Shown: positions 23,505 to 36,271, counted from the stretch's first letter. The stretch is 64,000 bases of DNA from Acholoe squamosa (GCA_949317995.1 OX439043.1:984501-1048500), one strand, 5' to 3'. Translations and numbers: made by a program. The notes: a model not told the origin generated them from the letters alone.

Positions 23505-25124
23505 ATGGCAGGTGCAGCAGGAGGAGGGGGGCAGGGGGGCTATGGTGCAGGAGGAGGGACCCTTCTCACCACCTCGTCCCCCCACCAGCCATCCAGTAGG
23601 CTGCGGTTGGACCGTAGGACAGCAGCACGGGAGAGCCTATTAGCCACATTACAGGACAGGACTGCCCCCTTACAGCACCCACTCCCCAGGATCCGTCTCA
23701 CCGGGAGGGCCCTCACGGAGCTTGGACTGATGTCAGGCGAAGGGAGGAGGCAGGCAGAGCATCAACCTCCGACTGAGGACTGTACTGGGGGGGATGTGGT
23801 CCCTATGGATGCTGCCCGGAGGTTCCTGCCCCGGAGGAACCTGCCAGGTACTGGAGCAGCTGGAGCTGGGGGAGGAGGGAGGGGGTTACTGGGCAGGGCA
23901 GGGCTCCTAAGGGGAGGAGGTGATACACGGGACATGTGTTTGGTCTACGAGGAACTCCAGCCTCCCCAGGAGCTGCCAGACTATGAGTACAGTACACCCC
24001 GGGATGGGCAGGATTACGAGACATCCACTCTACCCCATCATCAAGCCATCAGGGATAAGGCTGGTATTGCAGAGAGGGGTGGGATAGACAGGAGTGGTGC
24101 TGAGAGGGGCGGGTGTGAAGGGCGCTTGGATTACGCCCAGATGCCTGTCACCCTGACCCAGCTCCATCGTATAATGAGTGTTAACAACAAGAACAATTAC
24201 AGCAGCACAAGGAAGCTGGGCTCCAACCACACTGTCCCTCAGAGTGCCCCGGGGACTGACAAACGCTGTGACACCGGCCACACCGAGCCCCCCGTCCTAC
24301 CCTCCCAGCAGCGCTCAAACAAGGACAAGAAACCATCCAATATCCGCATCTCCATCAAACGTGACAACCATGGTGCAACTCCCAAGGTCAAACTCACCAT
24401 GAAGGTCACGCTCCCTAATATCACCCAGCCTCCTACTACAGCCTCCACAGCACTCCCTGTGAAGCGCCGAGACCGGCTCCCGGCCTTTGTTAGTAACACA
24501 AGACAAAGGACACTGCTGCGCTTACCACCTAACAATGGCGGTGCTGACTACAACCCTGCACCTTCTGTCACCTATCCTGACGACTGCTATGAGGATGACA
24601 TCAGTCAGGCCACACCCCTCGCTCCTGCCATCCTGCGCCAGTTGGAGGCCACACGGATGCGCCCCGCAGACCGCACCCGTCGGTGGCTAGTGGATAACCC
24701 AGTAGAAGACATTCACTTGGAGCCTCCTCCCACCCCTACACCTCCTGTATTATCACCCACTCCTCCCACGCCTGACCCGGGCAATGACCCCCAGGACCCG
24801 GGGACACCCAGGAGGAGGATCATCAAAATGAGGCTCAAACCCAAGATGCAGGAGGTGTCTGAGAGTTTGGGGAAGACGCACATGCCAGCCATTACCCCGG
24901 GCGGAACATCCACCAGCACTAAACCTACAAAACGTATCCGCCTTGTTACAAGCAAACAGACATCACAGGCACCACAACAGGTGATGTCACAGGTGACGTC
25001 AGTGCCCCCTGTGACGTCACAGGTGACGTCAGTGCCCCCTGTGACGTCACAGATGACGTCAGTGCCCCATGTGACCCCAAGGTCACGTTACCAATTAGCA
25101 GGGCTGAAGGAGACTGCATTGTGA
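23505..25124 (+). CDS. Unrecognised 539-aa disordered protein or terminal exon
   Basis: This is the only long frame in the window not explained by repeats or retroelements. I chose the ATG at 23505 because its context is a strong Kozak match (GCCACATGG) and an in-frame TAG lies at 23493. The product starts with a Gly-rich segment (about residues 1-20), is basic and mostly low in hydrophobic content, has a Pro/Thr stretch near 405-430, and ends with a 10-residue repeat (about 495-525). Four short segments alternate basic and hydrophobic residues: PRIRLTGR, NIRISIKR with KVKLTMKV, RRIIKMRLKPK and KRIRLV. Such strands occur in chromatin-protein docking motifs, but that is inference. No enzyme or known domain is seen. 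It may be a single-exon gene or the last exon of a spliced gene (acceptor candidate CATGGCAG at 23511). No function is assigned. Confidence 0.55.
   Translation: MAGAAGGGGQGGYGAGGGTLLTTSSPHQPSSRLRLDRRTAARESLLATLQDRTAPLQHPLPRIRLTGRALTELGLMSGEGRRQAEHQPPTEDCTGGDVVPMDAARRFLPRRNLPGTGAAGAGGGGRGLLGRAGLLRGGGDTRDMCLVYEELQPPQELPDYEYSTPRDGQDYETSTLPHHQAIRDKAGIAERGGIDRSGAERGGCEGRLDYAQMPVTLTQLHRIMSVNNKNNYSSTRKLGSNHTVPQSAPGTDKRCDTGHTEPPVLPSQQRSNKDKKPSNIRISIKRDNHGATPKVKLTMKVTLPNITQPPTTASTALPVKRRDRLPAFVSNTRQRTLLRLPPNNGGADYNPAPSVTYPDDCYEDDISQATPLAPAILRQLEATRMRPADRTRRWLVDNPVEDIHLEPPPTPTPPVLSPTPPTPDPGNDPQDPGTPRRRIIKMRLKPKMQEVSESLGKTHMPAITPGGTSTSTKPTKRIRLVTSKQTSQAPQQVMSQVTSVPPVTSQVTSVPPVTSQMTSVPHVTPRSRYQLAGLKETAL
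24994..25061 (+). promoter_or_regulatory. Five perfect CRE octamers inside a coding repeat
   Basis: TGACGTCA occurs at 24994, 25012, 25024, 25042 and 25054, spaced 18, 12, 18 and 12 bp. TGACGTCA is the canonical CREB/ATF site. Here it also encodes part of a Val-Thr-Ser repeat in the 539-aa frame, so regulatory use is only a possibility. Confidence 0.4.
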
Positions 25125-25426
25125 CCTCTGTTGGAGAAGGATGACATTGAAACACATTCCTTGTGACGCAAATTAACCCATTGCTTTACCCAGGGAGTAT
25201 ATATTCATGCTTTAAATCACAAAAACACTCCTAACACATACTTTAACACTTGGATACAATCTGTAATTTACCCTGCGGTGATTACCAAGCCTTAAACTGA
25301 ATCATGATCAACCACTGTGGATTGATTAGATACCGACTACAACTTCAAAGGCTGTGACCGTATAACATGACCTGTGGTTTGTTTTATGAGATCTGAGTAT
25401 ATAGTGTTATTACTGTCTGCACTTCT
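25125..25426. other. Probable 3' flank of the 539-aa frame
   Basis: The sequence becomes AT-rich directly after the stop codon, and no further open frame is seen. The nearest AATAAA (about 25590) lies inside the foldback element that follows. Confidence 0.35.
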
Positions 25427-25714
25427 AACCCTTTAAGGGCCATTAATGTATTTTTTTATCATACACAAGTCTCTCAGAATGGAAAATGTCGTTATCAGGA
25501 CTGGAGGCACAGCACTGATATAGAGCATTGTCACAACTTGAGGTCTAATGCATGTTCCGAGTAACTTGCGTATGATAAAATAATAATGATAATAAACTTC
25601 TGGAGGGTTGGCATGATGCTTCAATGAAGTGCTGAAGAGTCTGGCCAGCACTTCATTGGTGCATCATGATGACCAATGAGCATGATGCATTAATCCATCT
25701 GCGGCCCTTAAAGG
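25427..25714. mobile_element. Foldback MITE-like element, copy B
   Basis: The left terminus ACCCTTTAAGGGCC and the right terminus GGCCCTTAAAGGGT are inverted repeats. Internally, gcttcaatgaagtgctgaag pairs with the following cagcacttcattggtgcatc. A stretch of unrelated AT-rich sequence (about 25450-25600) replaces one hairpin. Confidence 0.7.
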
Positions 25715-26589
25715 GTCAAAGGGATATGTGCCACAGCTTATCCTACACATTGAGTGAAGTACTGTGTGCTTATTGAGTGAACAATGGAGACACATCCATC
25801 ACGTGGCTCATATTCCGCTGTAGTAGATATCTTCTGTCAATGGTGTAATTCAGTCCTCGTCTAACTCTTTACAAGCCGAATAACGCCCACCACTCGCTGA
25901 AATAGGTTGATAATGTTGATCAATCGGCTGTCAATTCTTTTGCTGTATGTTCAATGCCACTTAAATATCTTATCCTAGGTTGACATACCAATATTGAAAT
26001 TCAATTCAACATTGATTTTGTGATGATTTAATTAATAATGTGTTGTTCCTAACATTGGGCCAGTGATGACCCATTGCTTAAAGCGCAATGGGTTAACAGT
26101 GAATCATCTATCAACTCTAAAAATGAATCAATATCATTCCAACCATAAATCAACATAGAGCACTAGACATAAGGTACATCGAATACCATGGAAAACATAT
26201 ATGAGAAATATGAAATATAATCAAAGGATATGCCTAGTGAAGCTATTAACTGGACTCTCAAAGATTATAGTCGTGAAATATTGATGAAAAATTACGAAAA
26301 TAACTGGGAAAAAATCTCAAAAATTCTCTGAAATTTATAAAGAAAAGCTTTGGGTCTCCCTGTTTTGCTAGGGTTGGTCGGGTGACTGGAACCCTTTTTC
26401 TTATTTGACCCTATTTGAAGATGTTGAAATATAAATGATTTCATTGTGTTGTATAAACTTCAAAAGCAAGAATATGTCAAACTTGCCTCAACTGTTTAGA
26501 AAACCAAACGTTCAGCATTTTAAATAGAATTGAGTGAAGACCTGATAGGACATGTTGTGCCATTCAGAACAAGATAAAATGTAACCAGG
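25715..26589. other. Non-coding spacer
   Basis: This is AT-rich single-copy-looking sequence with no gene or repeat recognised. Confidence 0.45.
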
Positions 26590-29224
26590 CAATTATTGTG
26601 AGTACACGGTACATGTCAGCAGGTTATTGTGAGTACACGGTACATGTCAGCAGGTTATTGTGAGTACACGGTAAATGTCAGCAGGTTATTGTGACTACCG
26701 GGTACATGTCAGCAGGTGTTTGTGACTACACAGTGCATGTCAGCAGGTTATTGTGACTACACCGTACATGTCAGTAGGTTATTGTGACTACACGGTACAT
26801 GTCAGCAGGTTATTGTGACTACACGGTGCATGTCAGCAGGTTATTGTGACTACCGGGTACATGTCAGCAGGTGTTTGTGACTACACAGTGCATGTCAGCA
26901 GGTTATTGTGACTACACCGTACATGTCAGTAGGTTATTGTGACTACACGGTACATGTCAGCAGGTTATTGTGACTACACGGTACATGTCAGCAGGTTATT
27001 GTGAGTACACAGTGCATGTCAGTAGGTTATTGTGACTACACGGTACATGTCAGCAGGTGTTTGTGACTACACGGTACATGTCAGCAGGTTATTGTGAGTA
27101 CACGGTACATGTCAGCAGGTTATTGTGACTACACAGTGCATGTCAGCAGTTGTTTGTGACTACACGGTACATGTCAGCAGGTTATTGTGAGTACACGGTA
27201 CATGTCAGCAGGTGTTTGTGACTACACGGTGCATGTCAGCAGGTGATTGTGACTACACGGTACATGTCAGCAGGTTATTGTGACTACACGGTGCATGTCA
27301 GCAGGTGATTGTGACTACACGGTACATGTCAGCAGGTGTTTGTGACTACACGGTACATGTCAGCAGGTGATTGTGAGTACACGGTACATGTCAGCAGGTC
27401 TTTGTGACTACACAGTGCATGTCAGTAGGTTATTGTGACTACACGGTACATGTCAGCAGGTGTTTGTGACTACACGGTGCATGTCAGCAGGTTATTGTGA
27501 CTACACGGTACATGTCAGCAGGTGTTTGTTAATACACGGTACATGTCAGCAGGTTATTGTGAGTTCACGGTACATGTCAGCAGGAGTTTGTGACTACACA
27601 GTGCATGTCAGCAGGTGTTTGTGACTACACAGTACATGTCAGCATGTCATTGTGACTACACGGTACATGTCAGCAGGTCATTGTGACTACACGGTGCATG
27701 TCAGCAGGTTATTGTGACTACACGGTACATGTCAGCAGGTTATTGTGACTACACAGTACATGTCAGCAGGTGTTTGTGACTACACGGTACATGTCAGCAG
27801 GTGTTTGTGACTACACGGTACATGTCAGCAGGTCATTGTGACTACACGGTACATGTCAGCAGGTGTTTGTGACTACACGGTACATGTCAGCAGGTTATTG
27901 TGACTACACGGTACATGTCAGCAGGTGTTTGTGACTACACGGTACATGTCAGCAGGTGTTTGTTACTACACGGTACATGTCAGCAGGTGTTTGTGACTAC
28001 ATGGTACATGTCAGCAGGTTATTGTGACTACACGGTACATGTCAGCAGGTGTTTGTGACTACACAGTGCATGTCAGCAGGTCATTGTGACTACACGGTAC
28101 ATGTCAGCAGGTGTTTGTGACTACACGGTGCATGTCAGCAGGTCATTGTGACTACACGGTACATGTCAGCAGGTGTTTGTGACTACACGGTACATGTCAG
28201 CAGGTTATTGTGGCTACATGGTACATGTCAGCAGGTTATTGTGACTACACCGTACATGTCAGCAGGTGATTGTGAGTACACGGTGCATGTCAGCAGCTTA
28301 TTGTGACTACACGGTACATGTCAGCAGCTTATTGTGACTACACCGTACATGTCAGCAGGTGATTGTGAGTACACGGTGCATGTCAGCAGTTTATTGTGAC
28401 TACACGGTACATGTCTGCAGCTCATTGTGACTACACGGTACATATCAGCAGGTTATTGTGGCTACATGGTACATGTCATCAGGTCATTGTGACTACACGG
28501 TACATATCAGCAGGTTATTGTGGCTACATGGTACATGTCACCAGGTCATTGTGACTACATGGTACATATCAGCAGGTTATTGTGGCTACACGGTACATGT
28601 CAGCAGGTGTTTGTGACTACACGGTACATGTCAGCAGGTTGTTGTGACTACACTGTACATGTCAGCAGGTGTTTGTGACTACACGCTACATGTCAGCAGG
28701 TGTTTGTGACTACACGGTACATGTCAGCAGGTTATTGTGACTACACGGTACATGTCAGCAGGTTATTGTGACTACACAGTACATGTCAGCAGGTTATTGT
28801 GACTACACCGTACATGTCAGCAGGTGATTGTGAGTACACGGTGCATGTCAGCAGCTTATTGTGACTACACGGTACATGTCAGCAGCTTATTGTGACTACA
28901 CCGTACATGTCAGCAGGTGATTGTGAGTACACGGTGCATGTCAGCAGCTTATTGTGACTACACGGTACATGTCTGCAGCTCATTGTGACTACACGGTACA
29001 TATCAGCAGGTTATTGTGGCTACATGGTACATGTCATCAGGTCATTGTGACTACACGGTACATATCAGCAGGTTATTGTGGCTACATGGTACATGTCAGC
29101 AGGTTATTGTGGCTACACGGTACATGTCAGCAGGTGTTTGTGACTACACGGTACATGTCAGCAGGTGTTTGTGACTACACCGTACATGTCAGCAGGTTGT
29201 TGTGACTACACAGTACATGTCTGG
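26590..29224 (+). repeat. 31-bp minisatellite, about 85 copies
   Basis: The unit is aggttattgtgactacacgg followed by tacatgtcagc. Variants occur at ttatt/tgttt/tcatt/tgatt and acggt/acagt/accgt. A block near 28250-28600 recurs almost unchanged at about 28790-29100 (it includes gcagcttattgtg and catatcagcagg), which indicates segmental duplication within the array. Confidence 0.95.
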
Positions 29225-29309
29225 AGGCAATTAAGGGTTAAAACATAGATTTGCCAAAAGAAAATATAAGCAACTTTGAAAGAACCCACCACCTAGTAAA
29301 TAAAGCCCT

Positions 29310-29969
29310 GCATACATCTGGATGTTTTACTTTAGTTATAGTATATAGAACATGTTCACACCTGGATGTTTTACTTTAGTTATAGTATATAGAACATGTT
29401 CACACCTGGATGTTTTACTTTAGTTATAGTATATAGAACATGTTCACACCTGGATGTTTTAACTTTAGTTATAGTATATAGAACATGTTCACACCTGGAT
29501 GTTTTAACTTTAGTTATAGTATATAGAACATGTTCACACCTGGATGTTTTAACTTTAGTTATAGTATATAGAACATGTTCACACCTGGATGTTTTAACTT
29601 TAGTTATAGTATATAGAACATGTTCACACCTGGATGTTTTAACTTTAGTTATAGTATATAGAACATGTTCACACCTGGATGTTTTACTTTAGTTATAGTA
29701 TATAGAACATGTTCACACCTGGATGTTTTACTTTAGTTATAGTATATAGAACATGTTCACACCTGGATGTTTTACTTTAGTTATAGTATATAGAACATGT
29801 TCACACCTGGATGTTTTACTTTAGTTATAGTATATAGAACATGTTCACACCTGGATGTTTTACTTTAGTTATAGTATATAGAACATGTTCACACCTGGAT
29901 GTTTTACTTTAGTTATAGTATATAGAACATGTTCACACCTGGATGTTTTAACTTTAGTTATAGTATACA
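29310..29969 (+). repeat. 44/45-bp minisatellite, about 15 copies
   Basis: The unit is acacctggatgttttacttt followed by agttatagtatatagaacat and gttc. Units are almost identical. Consecutive units near 29455-29660 and the last unit carry one extra A (ttttaacttt), so the array contains 44-bp and 45-bp subtypes in blocks. Confidence 0.95.
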
Positions 29970-32900
29970 GAACAGTTTCATGGTGCAAAGAATGATTGAA
30001 TTGGTTAAAGTAAAGGAAGTGTAGGTTGTCACCACCAGTAGCAAACTAGACTACAATAGTTCGAGTGAGCCAATATGAGATTACAAGTAAGCAGAACTAT
30101 TGCCTTTGTTCCGGCTGGGTTAGGCCAATCTGCTAATCTGTGAGCAAGTTGTATTCAACTTGAGACAGAGCACAATCTTCTCCCCAAACAAAGCAGGTAG
30201 TTGTTTCGTCCAGAGAGGCTCGGACTGTAGGGATGGCCTACAGGAATGTAATATATGTGACAGGATCTGCGAAAAGGGCCCTTAGTGCAGGGTGCATTAA
30301 GGTCCCTATTCCCAGTACATGTTACATATGATGATAATGCTTGCACTAGTGCCTCTATCAAGTACCTAAAAGGCACTAGTACAAGCATAATCATCACACA
30401 TTGTGTTTATACCATGGTCTGCACCTTTAGGATGAATTGGAATGCATCAGAATTCATTCTGCATTCACTGTCATACAAACATTATATGGTATCCATAGGG
30501 TCCCAAACAATACCATTGTCCAGCCCCATAGCCTAATGGATAGGATGAAGCACTTTGGATCAGAAGATCCCTGGATAGATCCCGGGCCATGCTGAGCTTT
30601 TTCAGTATGAACCACTGTCAAAGCTATATGTCATAGCTGCTGTCACACATAAGAACAGTATAGAAAAACTGCCAATATTCAAGTGTCAACTGAGTGCCTC
30701 TATCCTATGAAATAAGCACACAGATTATCCAGTTTGGGCACCCAAAATCGTTCTGAAATGTGATAACCATGGTATAATCCGAGGTAGGTCTATGCAAACT
30801 CTGGTAGGCACACTGAATTAGCAGTCCAATACTGCTGCCCTCTTGTGAATAAAGCTTGAAGCTTCCTCCACTGCTAAAAAGTGGAAGAGTAGTAACTCTT
30901 CTGAAGAGGGCCAGGGTGCACTTAAGGCATTGTAAACGTTTAACAAAAGAAGGCAGGAAAACAACAAGTTGCATGATACTTTTTAAATGTACAAAGGCAT
31001 CCAAAATTATCAAAAAGGAGCACTACTGGTGCTGTGTATAAACAGAATGCTGTAGAGCTGTGTACAAGGGCTATAGCCATGGGGCCCTGAGTGGGAAGGG
31101 GGAGGACTCTGGGTGTGTAGTAGTCTAAAGTAGGCCTACTGATTGAAGGCTGTTCAATTAGCATAGTAGGTGTGTGGATTGTAGTGCAATCACTGGTAGG
31201 GGCATAGATGTTATGATTACAGATAGCTGAGTAGGTTGTTAACCTCTAATGTCTGTGGTATACAGGTACTAGTACAACAGGGGTGCTTCCAGGTGGACTG
31301 TAACATTGGTACACAATCCACAATTTACATACAACAAAAACAAGAAATCTCCCTAACACAAAGTCTGGATTACTGCATAATAAAGGGAGTATTAAAGGGA
31401 CTGTTTCATGCGTAAAGTGAGCAAGATATGGTAACATAGGTATACTTGTGAACCTTTGACAACCAGACAATCATTAGTTAGGGAGTAGGGCCTACTCAAG
31501 CATTCTGCAGCTGTAATCAAATAGAAACAGACAGACGATAAGTCTGGCTGAGGGACACTCTGCTCCCTTCCCTCAGCCAGAATGTCCGGGCTAGTAGTTG
31601 TTGTGTAGTCACTGTGCGCGACTCAGTTAAGGACTGAGTCGCTGGGACTGCCCTAGCTAAAACTTGCAGGTGCTCTAGAAACAGCAAGTTTCTAAGAATA
31701 ACATTTGACAGAAACAAATCCCCAACAATCAGCTTATAATATTGACAAGAGTACCACCTTAGTTTTGCTGTCTGTGAGTGGAAAGAGCGTCTTTTGTTGG
31801 AAACCTTTAGATCGCACCTTTTTCCAAGGTTTGGCACATGCTGTGTGGGCTGCAACAGGTAGCCATAAGCAGGTGCATTTTCTGCCAGACAGGAAGTCAA
31901 TCTCCACTCACCAAGCAGATTCTCATGGATAACATTATTTCATGAATAACACCTCTGTTGTGAGACCTGAAACCACTTCCATCATGGCCGACCGTGGCAG
32001 CTAAACTTGATGTGAAGGCTAACAGATTTGCAAGAACCAAATAATCTGGGCCCCCGTATGAAAGGTTTCTCACAAAATGGCAACAAACATGTCTTAGGAA
32101 GCCATCCTTAAGAGGAAATTGACATAAAAAAATTATGTCCTACAATTCCAGCCACCTGACAAATTAGCCCTATGCAGGAAGCCTGACTCTCCCGTTAGGT
32201 AAGAGTCAGCGCCCGCCGGACAATTGTTGTGGTACCTCATCAAGGGAACCTCGGGTACATTCTATGAGGCACCTCTCATACATGCAGAGAAACCATTGCT
32301 GCAAATTATAGGATCTGCCCGAAGCCAGGGTATGCCATATAGGTGAGGACCTTAATTTGTTAACACACCTCTGTTGCGGCTTATATTATGATGTTCCTGA
32401 ACTACCTGTGCTGCTTTTACAAGGCGTTTCATATATTGTGTTTGATGTGATAAGCTCTAAGAGTGACATTTATGTCATTCTAGTACTTAAGGGTTTAACT
32501 GACTCTAAAATCATGTAGATTCTGCCTATTTCTATTCTGAGAAAATCCCTAATAAGCATTAGGTGCTTACTATGTTGAATACGATATATAGCCCTCAAGT
32601 CTGGCTTATGACATTCTCCCAAAGTGCTGGTGCAGCTACATATATAAGTGCAGCTTCTATGATGGTAGATTCTATAGTATGACTGTGCTGGCATTAACTA
32701 AGGGTTGAATTAGAGGCAGGGTCTTTCATTATTTTGTATTTTGTTGAATTGCGCCTTAATATCAGCCTCTACACAGCTAGTCGTTCAGTGGTATAAACCC
32801 CTATAGCTTTGTGCCTATCATTGAGCAGTAATTCCATGTCTAATACAATATCTGTGTTAGCAGTAATAGGTCTGTAGAGAGAACACCAATCAATACAGGA

Positions 32901-33010
32901 TTATAGAGCTAATCCCCAGCACTATAACAACCCTCTATTTACAAACCTAAACCCCTAACCCCTTCTATAGCACAATACACATACAATACATACAGCCCAC
33001 ATTCATTATT
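29970..33010. other. Mostly unremarkable non-coding sequence
   Basis: I recognise no gene. A tRNA-like SINE head lies at about 30523-30590 (A-box-like tagcctaatggataggatg, B-box-like ggatagatccc). A perfect short hairpin lies at about 31617-31642 (gcgactcagt with actgagtcgc). Open frames up to 127 codons show no conserved features. Confidence 0.45.
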
Positions 33011-33330
33011 AACCCTTGAAGAGCCCGTGATGCAGGAGTGCATCATACCCACTGGTCGTCATGATGCACCGATGAAGTGGTGGTGAGTCTGCTCACCAGT
33101 ACTTCATCGGTGCATCATGACAACCGTCCGGGAGTTTGTGTATAAACCCCATAGGTTTGGCATGATGCTTGAATGTAGGCCTGGTGAGTTAATAAGTAAT
33201 ACATTCATAAATTGTGATGAACAATGGGCAGGATACACTCCCATGTCCCTTTGAAGGCCTTTGGTCAGCATGATGCATGAATGCAGCCCTGTTAGGTGCC
33301 TCACCAATGCTGCATTAAAACATCATTCTA
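33011..33330. mobile_element. Foldback MITE-like element, copy D (right end degraded)
   Basis: The left end AACCCTTGAAGAGCCCGTGA matches the family terminus. The hairpin pairing gatgcaccgatgaagtggtg with caccagtacttcatcggtgc is present. A second partial set of family words (ggtcagcatgatgcatgaat) follows at about 33252. No clear right terminus is seen. Confidence 0.55.
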
Positions 33331-33375
33331 ACCATACAAGGTAGATATGTATTCCCTGGCATATGTACTGACCCT

Positions 33376-33654
33376 TCAGTCTGTCTATCTGTCTGTCTAT
33401 TCCTCTCTCTCTCTGTCTATCTGCCTGTCTCTGTATGTCTATCTCTGTCTGCCTGTCTGTCTCTGTCTGCCTGTCTGTCTCTGTCTGCCTGTCTGTCCCT
33501 CTCTGTCAGTCTACCTGTCTGTTTGTCTGTCTGTTTGTCTGTCTCTGTCTGTCTGCCTGTCTCTTTCTGCCTGTCTGTCTCTGTCTATCTGTTTCTGTCA
33601 AACTGGCTGTCTCATCTCCCTGTCTGTCTGTCTGTCTGTCTGTCTCTGTCTCTG

Positions 33655-33687
<33 letters not shown>

Positions 33688-33880
33688 TTCTGTGTCTGCC
33701 TGTCTGTCTCTGTCTGCCTGTCTGTCTCTTTCTGCCTGTCTGTTTCAATCTGTCTCTCTCTGTCTGCCTGTCTGTCTCTTTCTGTCTGTGTGTCTCTGTC
33801 TGCCTGTGTGTCTCTGTCTGTCTATCTATGTCTCTGTGTGTCTGTCTACCTATCTGTCTCTGTTTGCCTGTATGTCTGTA
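33376..33880 (+). repeat. Imperfect CTGT/CTCTGTCTGC microsatellite
   Basis: About 500 bp of pyrimidine-rich words (ctgtctgt, ctctgtctgc, ctctctct) is open in all three plus frames. The frames of up to 189 codons made only of C, L, S and V residues are artefacts. Confidence 0.9.
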
Positions 33881-33884
33881 TTAG

Positions 33885-35180
33885 ATCTCTTAGGTATAAT
33901 GTTTGTTAGATTATGAAGATGTTATTGGCACACTGACCCAGTGCTCACGTAAAGGCTCTCTGTGTGGTCAGACTATATTATAACACTTGTACAGACCTAC
34001 CACTGAGACACAAACCCATCTCTGGGGGAGGTCTGGAGGAGTGCCCAGGTTACCAAGAGGACACCTCGATCTAAGATAAGTGGCATAAGTCTTGCAAAAA
34101 GATATGTCACAAAAAGATTTCTGCCATATATCAGAAACTCAAATGCAAGATGTCCTTGAAGATCCAGTTTCTGCATCTGACCCGTCATCCTTTAAAAAAA
34201 TCCTGTGGCTCAGTAAGTGACATACATGGGAAGAGACTCTAACAGGACCTTTCAGAGATGGAAAAAATGCTACCAAAGATTACCTTTCCTTCTAGCAGGA
34301 TAGTAATGGGGTCTGATGTGGGATGAACCCCAAAATTGTGTAAAAGAGACAGGTAAGGCAATCTCGAACAAGTGTCGTCTAGCTAACGTTTCAAGCATAT
34401 TTGCTAATTTTACTGCACATTACTGAGTCAAAGGATGAATAATTCATTAGATATGGGTTTGTAAATGGTAATCAAAGATAAATAAATCTGTTGTTTGTGC
34501 AGCTTGCACTAATATGGATTTGGCTACCGAGGATGAATATAGGCATTTCTAGGTATTATGGGTATCTCAAAATTGAGAGCCACCAGCAAAATAACGGATG
34601 TTATTTTTTAATTCCCCATGTCAAAATACATAGGAGTTAGTGGGTTTGGGTTCCGTATTTTCCGTAAAGTGAAAATTTGTCGTACAGTGTAATACCTCGA
34701 GCTCAGAACTGTGCCAAAGAGGCCCGCTTGTCACTCAACTTCTTCTCCCTATTGAATTGAGTTTATTTAATGATCCTTGATAGGGAAACGTCTGTTTGTA
34801 CATCTGGCTCAATCATCAAATAAACTCAGAGCACATGACATGACCAAGGGTTGTCATGAATATTGTTTTACATTTCAATTTTAAAACTGATTGTACTAGT
34901 AGGATCTTATAGCCTAAATAGATATTAAATGTTTTAGATTTGAAATAGGAAATGCTATCGTGCTATCCTGCTTTGCAACGCAATGCAATTTCAAACTTAC
35001 TTTTTGAATGCTTATCTACATACATTAAACATCGTTACACATAGTTCATCGCTATAAACTGTAACCATAAAGTACATGTATTTATCATATACCATTTTAT
35101 TATTCCAATAATCTTAACATATGATGATATAAATGCATGAATATATGAGGCATTAATACACTAAATGTCCATATGAGCGT
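33885..35180. other. Non-coding spacer
   Basis: The sequence is AT-rich with no gene. An imperfect inverted pair lies at about 34757-34847 (gagtttatttaatgatc with gatt...atcaaataaactc). Confidence 0.4.
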
Positions 35181-35226
35181 TCGTGCCCCACTGCACACCA
35201 GCTATGTCAAATATACATAAGTTAGA

Positions 35227-35325
35227 ACATCAAAGAGACCGCCCTCATGGTCCACTGCACAATATAATGTTTCTAAGAGTCAAAGATACCGCCCTCATGG
35301 TCCAGTGCACAATACAATGTCTTGT
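35227..35325 (+). repeat. Short direct duplication, about 50 bp x 2
   Basis: The phrase ccgccctcatggtccactgc followed by acaatataatgt recurs once with few changes. It lies in GC-richer sequence that also holds a pair of ccgtcatgggtg words. Confidence 0.7.
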
Positions 35326-35826
35326 AGGTGAATGCAACTGGCCGTCATGGGTGCCTGGGCACCGCTGACGCCGTCATGGGTGTCTGAGCACCCAATGACG
35401 CCATACCCTTCCGGTCGCTCTAGTGTCGCTCCAGAGCAACCCAGGTCAAATATGAAAGCAGTTATGTAATCGCCATAATTAGATGGTCAAAAAGGAGCCC
35501 AAGATTAAGGCCCAACTCCCATTATTAAGGAAGTTATGCAACCGGGACGGTTTTGACCTCCGAATGCGCTACAGACGGACCAGTGGTAACTTGACATATT
35601 CAACTCTGCGAATGTGCAATATGAAGGTTGCATAAACGACCGAGATATGAGGGTCGGAACATGCCAAACTGACTGAGACAATGGGGAACACAGCGGTGTC
35701 CATGGCGGTCCTTTGTGCACCCACTGTGACATGAAAGACCCCCTCAAACAACCACAGACTAAGGCAGATGCCACTGGCTCCAGTCAGTCTGAGGGGCCAA
35801 GCCAGGAAGTGGTACTTATACACCTG

Positions 35827-35827
35827 G

Positions 35828-35887
<60 letters not shown>
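35827..35887 (+). repeat. (CAT)n trinucleotide microsatellite, about 20 units
   Basis: The tract is an uninterrupted cat/tca repeat, followed by degenerate cat/tat units to about 35912. The poly-Ser and poly-His frames across it are artefacts. Confidence 0.95.
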
Positions 35888-36271
35888 TATCATTATTATC
35901 ATCATTATTACACAGGTGGAGTGGAACAGAACTTTATACTTTATAACCAATTATATATTTACTCTGTGTGGAAATTACCTGCATATTAACATTTGTATTA
36001 CTGATACATAACATGTTCTGCCTAAGCTGAATAAACCAGTGATTACTGGAATAGCACTAATAAGAGCTTGATATTCTTACTCTCTATATACCACTAGTCA
36101 TATGATATTTCTCATATGACAACTTGATCATGCACAATTACTAGTATGACATATTACATATTATGTACATGCCTGTCCAATGCCCTAGTTACACATACTG
36201 ACACTAGGGGTCTCCCCAGTCATCCATTGTATGATACATAGGTGCTGTGTCCTGTTCTCTGGTACACCACA

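Noticed and set aside
33347..33916. Cys/Leu/Ser-rich frames of up to 189 codons
   Set aside because: They are translations of a CTGT-type microsatellite, open in all three plus frames.
35713..35989. Poly-Ser and poly-His frames
   Set aside because: They are translation of a CAT microsatellite.
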